Origin: Bacteroidales bacterium
GTDB taxonomy: Bacteria; Bacteroidota; Bacteroidia; Bacteroidales; Muribaculaceae
Assembly (NCBI GenBank): GCA_014800535.1
Contig: JAAVFW010000008.1
Location: 1-63,513 of the forward strand
Length of the DNA: 63,513 nucleotides
Reading direction: 5' to 3'
Below are positions 59,821 to 63,513 of this stretch, piece by piece. The translations under genes were made by a program, and so were the position numbers. How positions within the stretch are numbered: position 1 is the stretch's first letter; each line of letters begins with the position of its first letter. The notes under the pieces are model-generated. The model had not been told where the DNA came from and did not search any database. It saw only the letters and a program-made list of their open reading frames with translations.

Positions 59821-60008
59821 AAAATTGGAAACATAATGCATTCGGCGGACTACTTAGAGACACTGAGTGGACAAAAAATATCTTGACAGGTAAACGTCGT
59901 ATAAGTGCCTCAGATGATGCGTTTTTAACTAACAATGGTGTCTTCCCTAAACTCCTTAAAAGCGCAGCTGAAATGTTAGGAAATAAGTATTCTGGCGATA
60001 AGAAATAA
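59817..60008 (+). CDS. 63-residue micro-protein
   Basis: Starts at the ATGA overlap with the previous ORF. Basic (KNWKHNAFGGLLRDTEWTKN, ILTGKRRISASDDAFLTNNG). It shares the ILTGK motif with the C-terminus of the preceding micro-protein (KILTGKK), which hints at shared ancestry or shared partner. No family recognised. It is 33 bp before the DUF1232 gene and likely cotranscribed. Confidence 0.55.
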   Translation: MKNWKHNAFGGLLRDTEWTKNILTGKRRISASDDAFLTNNGVFPKLLKSAAEMLGNKYSGDKK

Positions 60009-60041
60009 AAAAGAGCGTTAAAGAACAATTAAAAAGTTACA

Positions 60042-60425
60042 ATGGATTTAAACATCTTTAAAAACAATCTTGAGAAGTACGCGGCTTATTACAATCCCTC
60101 TTCGCTTTTTGATAAAATCAAAAAATACGCAAAGAAAGCCGGAGTTAAGACTGTTTATGCCATACTCATTCTCTATTACGCAACCTTTGATAAATCACTT
60201 CCTGTCAAAGATCGTCTTATGGTTGTAGCTGCTTTAGGATATTTCATTCTTCCTGTAGACTTAATTCCTGATGCTCTTCCTGGAGGATTCGTAGATGATG
60301 CTGGGGCAGCCCTCTATGTGGTTCGTCATATATGGAACAACCTTTCAAAGGAGACATTTACTAAAGCCCGAAATAAGCTGTCAGAATGGTTTGGCAAAGT
60401 AAATGAAAGTGACCTTTCCATCTGA
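60042..60425 (+). CDS. YkvA-family (DUF1232) protein
   Basis: A 127-residue protein with the DUF1232 core: LPVKDRLMVVAALGYFILPV and the strictly conserved DLIPDALPGGFVDDAGA (about 81-97), then ALYVVRHIW. The domain forms a helical hairpin at the membrane; its function is poorly known. The N-terminal about 45 residues are a basic helical extension. It follows two micro-ORFs and the structured RNA, and may be encoded on the same transcript. Confidence 0.82.
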   Translation: MDLNIFKNNLEKYAAYYNPSSLFDKIKKYAKKAGVKTVYAILILYYATFDKSLPVKDRLMVVAALGYFILPVDLIPDALPGGFVDDAGAALYVVRHIWNNLSKETFTKARNKLSEWFGKVNESDLSI

Positions 60426-60526
60426 CATACCCCTCTCTCCTACCTCCTTTAAATTGCGCGAACAGTAATAATAATATTATGGAGTTATAGCCGATGCTGA
60501 CACATTAATAGAGGTAGAGATCTGTC

Positions 60527-61453
60527 TTATTTAATCAGATTATAACGCTTCAAGATTTCTTCGGCGAGCCATTTGATTTCCTCTCTCAGCCATTGCGGGG
60601 AGAGGATTTCTGCATCAGGACCAAGCGAAAGGATGGCTCGCTGAAACTCATACTCGGGACGGATTGTAAACTCGTAGTCGGTAAAATCTGCGGTTTTATC
60701 CTTGACCCTCTGAGAAAAATGCAGAGGTAGAGAGTCAATATAGGCTCTCTGTTTGCCATATACTCGAACGACTACAGTCTCACAATCGAAGTCATCGTCA
60801 ATATTCACTCCGATGACCTCGCTTAATTGTGTTTTTATATTTTCGAGATTCTCCGGCTCATAGGATTGATCTGTAATATCCAGTTTCTGAATACGATCAA
60901 GCGCAAACACCGTGAGGCTATCACAACCCTTTATTCTTCCAATCAGATACCATCGTCTATTCGACTGCTTAAGAAGAGCCGGCTCAACTAACCATTCCTT
61001 TGAAGCTGACGCAGTGAATCTTTTGTAGATAATAGAGACTATCCTATTCTTTGACAATGACTCGATGATTGGAGATAGAAATTCATGTCCACCGGGAGTC
61101 TCTGCAAATATTATTCTTTCAGAGACCTCTCGATTTTCCAACATCTGATTGTCAATAGACAGCCCGTTAAACAGCCATGTAGTAAACGACGGCTTATCAA
61201 ATACCTCCTCATTTTTGATATAATACTTATTACCGTCAAAACGATTGCAACCGATTTCAATATCGAAGAGTTCGGCTATAGCCTCCCGATGACGATGAAA
61301 CGTTCTTTCAGGGATTTCATCTTCGTTATCTATATTCAATGAGGTATTATATGCCCATTTACGGTTGATTTCCTGCAAAGTTATGCTTCCGGCCCGTCTG
61401 ATAGTATCGATAAGCCATATATAACGTCTAATAAGTCTAATTGAGGTTGCCAT
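60527..61453 (-). CDS. WYL-domain transcriptional regulator
   Basis: A 308-residue YafY/PafBC-type protein. The N-terminal winged HTH is around LIDTIRRAGSITLQEINRKW (about 14-33); the WYL core is visible as RRWYLIGRIKGCDSLTVFAL (about 166-185) with the following DRIQKLDI, and the C-terminal extension contains SLGPDAEILSPQWLREEIKW. WYL proteins bind nucleic-acid-derived ligands and often regulate phage-defence loci; this one borders relics of a restriction system. Convergent with the DUF1232 gene. Confidence 0.85.
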   Translation of the reverse strand: MATSIRLIRRYIWLIDTIRRAGSITLQEINRKWAYNTSLNIDNEDEIPERTFHRHREAIAELFDIEIGCNRFDGNKYYIKNEEVFDKPSFTTWLFNGLSIDNQMLENREVSERIIFAETPGGHEFLSPIIESLSKNRIVSIIYKRFTASASKEWLVEPALLKQSNRRWYLIGRIKGCDSLTVFALDRIQKLDITDQSYEPENLENIKTQLSEVIGVNIDDDFDCETVVVRVYGKQRAYIDSLPLHFSQRVKDKTADFTDYEFTIRPEYEFQRAILSLGPDAEILSPQWLREEIKWLAEEILKRYNLIK

Positions 61454-61636
61454 GTATCATCTGTTTTATGCTTGCAAATATAATAATATATTTTGCCATT
61501 TCACGGCAGATACTCTGAAATATCTTTACCGACTCCAATAATATAATACATAGCGAGTATGTTTCCGCATCTGATAAATTCCTTCATAACCTCCTCCCTG
61601 CTAACAATTATTCCATTCAGGATTAGTTTTTTCTGA

Positions 61637-61720
61637 CTAAATTGCCACTGCCGAACATGAGTTCAGGCCTAACAGCGCGCACAACCCAATTAATAATGAT
61701 TTTACGAATCTGAGTTTCAT
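61637..61720 (-). pseudogene. Remnant lipoprotein signal peptide
   Basis: ATG at 61720 opens MKLRFVKSLLIGLCALLGLN then SCSAVAI and stops. The leader and lipobox (GLNSC) are typical, but only six residues follow the lipobox Cys. Either the front of a deleted lipoprotein gene or a short lipopeptide. Confidence 0.4.
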
Positions 61721-61878
61721 AATATAGTTATCTTTCCGCCTACAAAATTAACAATTATAGAAAACAGAAAACTTTCACAAAACAGTGCAAAACTTTCACC
61801 ATTCTACCAAATCGAACAAAGCCTTTGATCTTCGTCCAAATTCGATATATTACCACAAACTCACAATTACAAAAAATA

Positions 61879-62039
61879 ATGTCAAATCGAATATTTCACA
61901 CCGATAAAAAGACGGTTAGTATGGGTGCCACAAAAAATATTCATCAAATAAAATGGAAGTCGTTAAACTGAAAACGCTTGCTGAAATTGCCGAACTACTT
62001 AACGTTAACATCCGAGAATTACTCGTTAACACCAAATAA
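61879..62039 (+). pseudogene. Decayed XRE regulator
   Basis: The second frame (61953-62039) reads LKTLAEIAELLNVNIRELLV, equivalent to the C-terminal helices of the XRE protein at 16082 (LETLVRISELLDIDVKDLLV). The preceding frame from 61879 has KKTVSMGATKNIHQIKWKSL, a damaged recognition-helix region. One frameshift and probably a deletion separate them. Confidence 0.6.
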
Positions 62040-62043
62040 GACC

Positions 62044-62383
62044 ATGATTGTATGTGCCAGCTGTGCCCATGCGTTGCGCTATTATATGGCAATAAAGGAT
62101 TATTGTAAGCGTAAAGGAGTTTGTAGATAAGCGGTTGAAGAATGTAAAAGCCGTGCAGACTCTGTCACGTCTCAACCGCTGGCAGAAGTTGAAGAAAGAT
62201 ACGTTTGTATTTGATTTTTCAAATACTGCCGATGAGATCAAAAAGGCATTTGAACCGTTCTATACAGCCACAGAGCTGGTGCAACCGGTCGGTGTCAACT
62301 ATGTCTACCGTTTCCGTAAGCTATGGCGCAGTATCACATCCGGAGCGAGAATGAGGAGGAAGACTTCTATGAAATCTCGATAA
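62044..62383 (+). pseudogene. hsdR: Relic of type I restriction subunit HsdR
   Basis: Piece 1 (62044-62130) reads CASCAHALRYYMAIKDYCKR, as in the HsdR helicase segment before the third motif. Piece 2, in another frame from about 62123, reads VDKRLKNVKAVQTLSRLNRW, KKDTFVFDFSNTADEIKKAF and EPFYTATEL, the very conserved QTLSRLNR block of HsdR. The segment normally lying between is absent, so the gene has an internal deletion as well as loss of both ends. No hsdM or hsdS is in the window. Confidence 0.75.
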
Positions 62384-62592
62384 CCTTACGCCGATTTTTA
62401 TATCGTTTGAGATCCTTCTTAAATTGAGAGGTTATCTTCAGAGTCTTCATAGAGAATCAACAAAGTTGCGGAAGTTGGAGAGATCGAGTGTCACAAATTT
62501 CTCAATTTACACCTTAAAGGGTATAAAATATTAAACTCAATTTCATTTAATACCCCAACGGGTATAATAATCCAATTACTGGATTTAAAAAC

Positions 62593-62868
62593 TCATCTTT
62601 TCATTCCTGCAACCTGAAGAATCGGATATCCCAGTACACTCTCTATTGATGAAATGGTATTAATAGTAAAGTTATGAGTTCCTCTCATCCATTTACTGAT
62701 TTCAGACTCTTTCTTACCAAGCATATTGGCAAGATCCTTTTGTTTAAGACCCCGTTCTTCCAATATGGCGTGTATTCTGTCCACAATAAGGAATGACAGG
62801 TTGACGCTTCTACGGACTTCAGGCGAAACTTTTGCCCGACGAGCTTCTATAATACTACTTCTTTTCAT
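62593..62868 (-). CDS. XRE-family antitoxin
   Basis: A 91-residue HTH protein: DRIHAILEERGLKQKDLANM, then LGKKESEISKWMRGTHNFTI (helix-turn-helix, about 40-65), with a helical N-terminal extension. Its start overlaps the upstream toxin gene by 14 bp. It resembles HigA-type antitoxins that repress their own operon; the palindromic TTAACT sequences at 63341-63420 are possible operators. The toxin partner is interrupted by a stop, leaving this as an orphan antitoxin. Confidence 0.8.
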   Translation of the reverse strand: MKRSSIIEARRAKVSPEVRRSVNLSFLIVDRIHAILEERGLKQKDLANMLGKKESEISKWMRGTHNFTINTISSIESVLGYPILQVAGMKR

Positions 62869-63340
62869 CGCGGGTAAAATTTAGATTTCCTATAATTTCT
62901 TTATCTACTACATAGAGAGTGCCATTTGACAATCTGGAAGAAATAAAGCGACTCGTATCAACAAGCATCTCAACATATTCAGCTAATGTCTCGCTCTCTT
63001 GCCAAGCAGCACAGTCTTTTACCCCACCATTGCCAAAGACAAGAACCTTGTCTGAAAGACGAATACAGTACAGACGCAGATTGCTTGTCTCAATGGGTAT
63101 CGCGCTAACTCCATCGCCAAATTTACCCTCATAGCGGAAATATCTTTCTAAGGCACCACTCTCACCGATTCTATCAAGCCAAGCGATAATGGTGTCAATG
63201 TCGTGATCGTATTCGCTCCCTTCAGGAAATTTCTCAAAGAACCTTTCAAGTTCAGAGAGTTCTTCTTAGTCAAGCTGAATACTATACAAATTCACGGCAT
63301 CGTGCTCCTCAATCAATTCTATGGAATATTTCCGCGTCAT
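62855..63340 (-). pseudogene. HigB/Gp49-like toxin with an early stop codon
   Basis: From the ATG at 63340 (MTRKYSIELIEEHDAVNLYS) the frame hits TAA at 63266-63268, codon 25, then continues open to the TAG at 62855: LDRIGESGALERYFRYEGKF, ETSNLRLYCIRLSDKVLVFG, NGGVKDC. The SGALERYFRYEGK and LRLYCIRLSDK segments are typical of phage-derived Gp49-like/HigB RNase toxins of Bacteroidota. Apart from this stop, the gene looks intact; reinitiation would drop the first 25 residues. Confidence 0.75.
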
Positions 63341-63412
63341 ACTTAACTTATAAATTAACTATGCAACGTTAGTTAACTCTTTTCCAATACAACAAATAAA
63401 TTCACCTAAAAG

Positions 63413-63513
63413 TTAAGTTAAGACTCGATCTATTTGATAATTATGGCGGTGTGTCATAATAGGCCATCTGTGTCGTTGCTTTCGGAATTCGGACTCAGTC
63501 ACATACTTATGTA
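63413..63513 (-). CDS. Possible 3' end of a gene entering from the right
   Basis: An open frame of 32 codons from the right edge to a TAA at 63413-63415 (KYVTESEFRKQRHRWPIMTH). Too short to assign; basic composition. It may be coincidental. Confidence 0.25.
   Translation of the reverse strand, partial: HKYVTESEFRKQRHRWPIMTHRHNYQIDRVLT

Noticed and set aside
62384..62592. Paired CTATGAA/TTCATAG and ATAACCT/AGGTTAT segments as a regulatory hairpin
   Set aside because: Long, interrupted loop and located in decayed hsdR sequence; may be coincidental.
1..63513. tRNA, rRNA, CRISPR array or complete transposon
   Set aside because: Looked for T-loop motifs, direct-repeat arrays and transposase-like ORFs on both strands; none convincing. 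The accessory zones therefore show no visible mobility gene.

Overview
The window reads as a Bacteroidales chromosome segment, most likely from a Muribaculaceae-type gut bacterium. The evidence is Bacteroidota-style promoters (TTTG about 20 bp before TAnnTTTG), the families present (DUF1599, DoxX/BT_3928-like, DUF4374, FadL-like OmpP1, TonB receptor with a carboxypeptidase-like leader domain, agmatine deiminase with N-carbamoylputrescine amidase), and moderate AT-richness. I saw no tRNA, rRNA or CRISPR array.

Layout. 1-15.9 kb is mostly housekeeping: a partial toxin-like gene at the left edge, a THUMP-like methyltransferase, FadL-like porin, trmN6, yraN, nadC, rlmH, a glycosyltransferase, DoxX and DUF1599 proteins, the aguA-aguB putrescine pathway, and an SPFH / alpha-beta hydrolase / membrane Mur-ligase operon. 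16-21.4 kb is a defence-like island: a coupled XRE-DUF3791-DUF3990-small protein cassette (DUF3990 is ADP-ribosyltransferase-like), a DUF262/HNH (GmrSD-type) protein, two decayed genes, a WG-repeat protein and a family-6 DNA glycosylase with an extra N-terminal domain. 21.5-25.9 kb returns to core genes (exonuclease, dxs, Nudix, yaaA), interrupted by a relic of a VWA gene.

25.9-45.1 kb is the most unusual part: about 20 kb of accessory genes, almost all on the minus strand. At its right end lies an operon encoding an exported TPR-CHAT protein, an ECF sigma factor, an anti-sigma-like membrane protein and an exported caspase. Around it are a TPR protein ending in a retropepsin-like domain, a trypsin-like lipoprotein split by a frameshift, a VWA protein, an ADP-ribosylglycohydrolase, a SanA-DUF3298 fusion, a YbjN-like protein and several small exported or membrane proteins. 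Four protease classes in this island carry export signals. I found a recurrent minus-strand motif, (G/A)TTTAC(C/T) then 13-14 nt then GGTATTATC-like, 25-34 bp before four transcription units, with a further clear copy before the protease leader and a degenerate copy before a broken gene. It looks like the promoter of the locally encoded ECF sigma factor, so the island may be a self-contained regulon. The island also contains many truncated or frameshifted duplicates.

45.3-57.1 kb holds an iron-type alcohol dehydrogenase, a tripartite EmrAB/TolC-type efflux operon, and a TonB receptor-DUF4374 lipoprotein-PepSY operon resembling the Bacteroides xenosiderophore system XusABC, followed by a flavin reductase. 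57.1-63.5 kb is a second accessory zone: a micro zinc-ribbon ORF, a stand-alone HNH/Endo VII toxin with a probable immunity gene, a roughly 300-nt intergenic segment with many nested complementary arms (candidate structured RNA with its own promoter) followed by two micro-ORFs and a DUF1232 protein, a WYL regulator, relics of an XRE regulator and a type I restriction HsdR subunit, and a toxin-antitoxin pair whose toxin has an early stop codon.

All functional calls rest on reading the translated sequences by eye; no database search or folding program was run.
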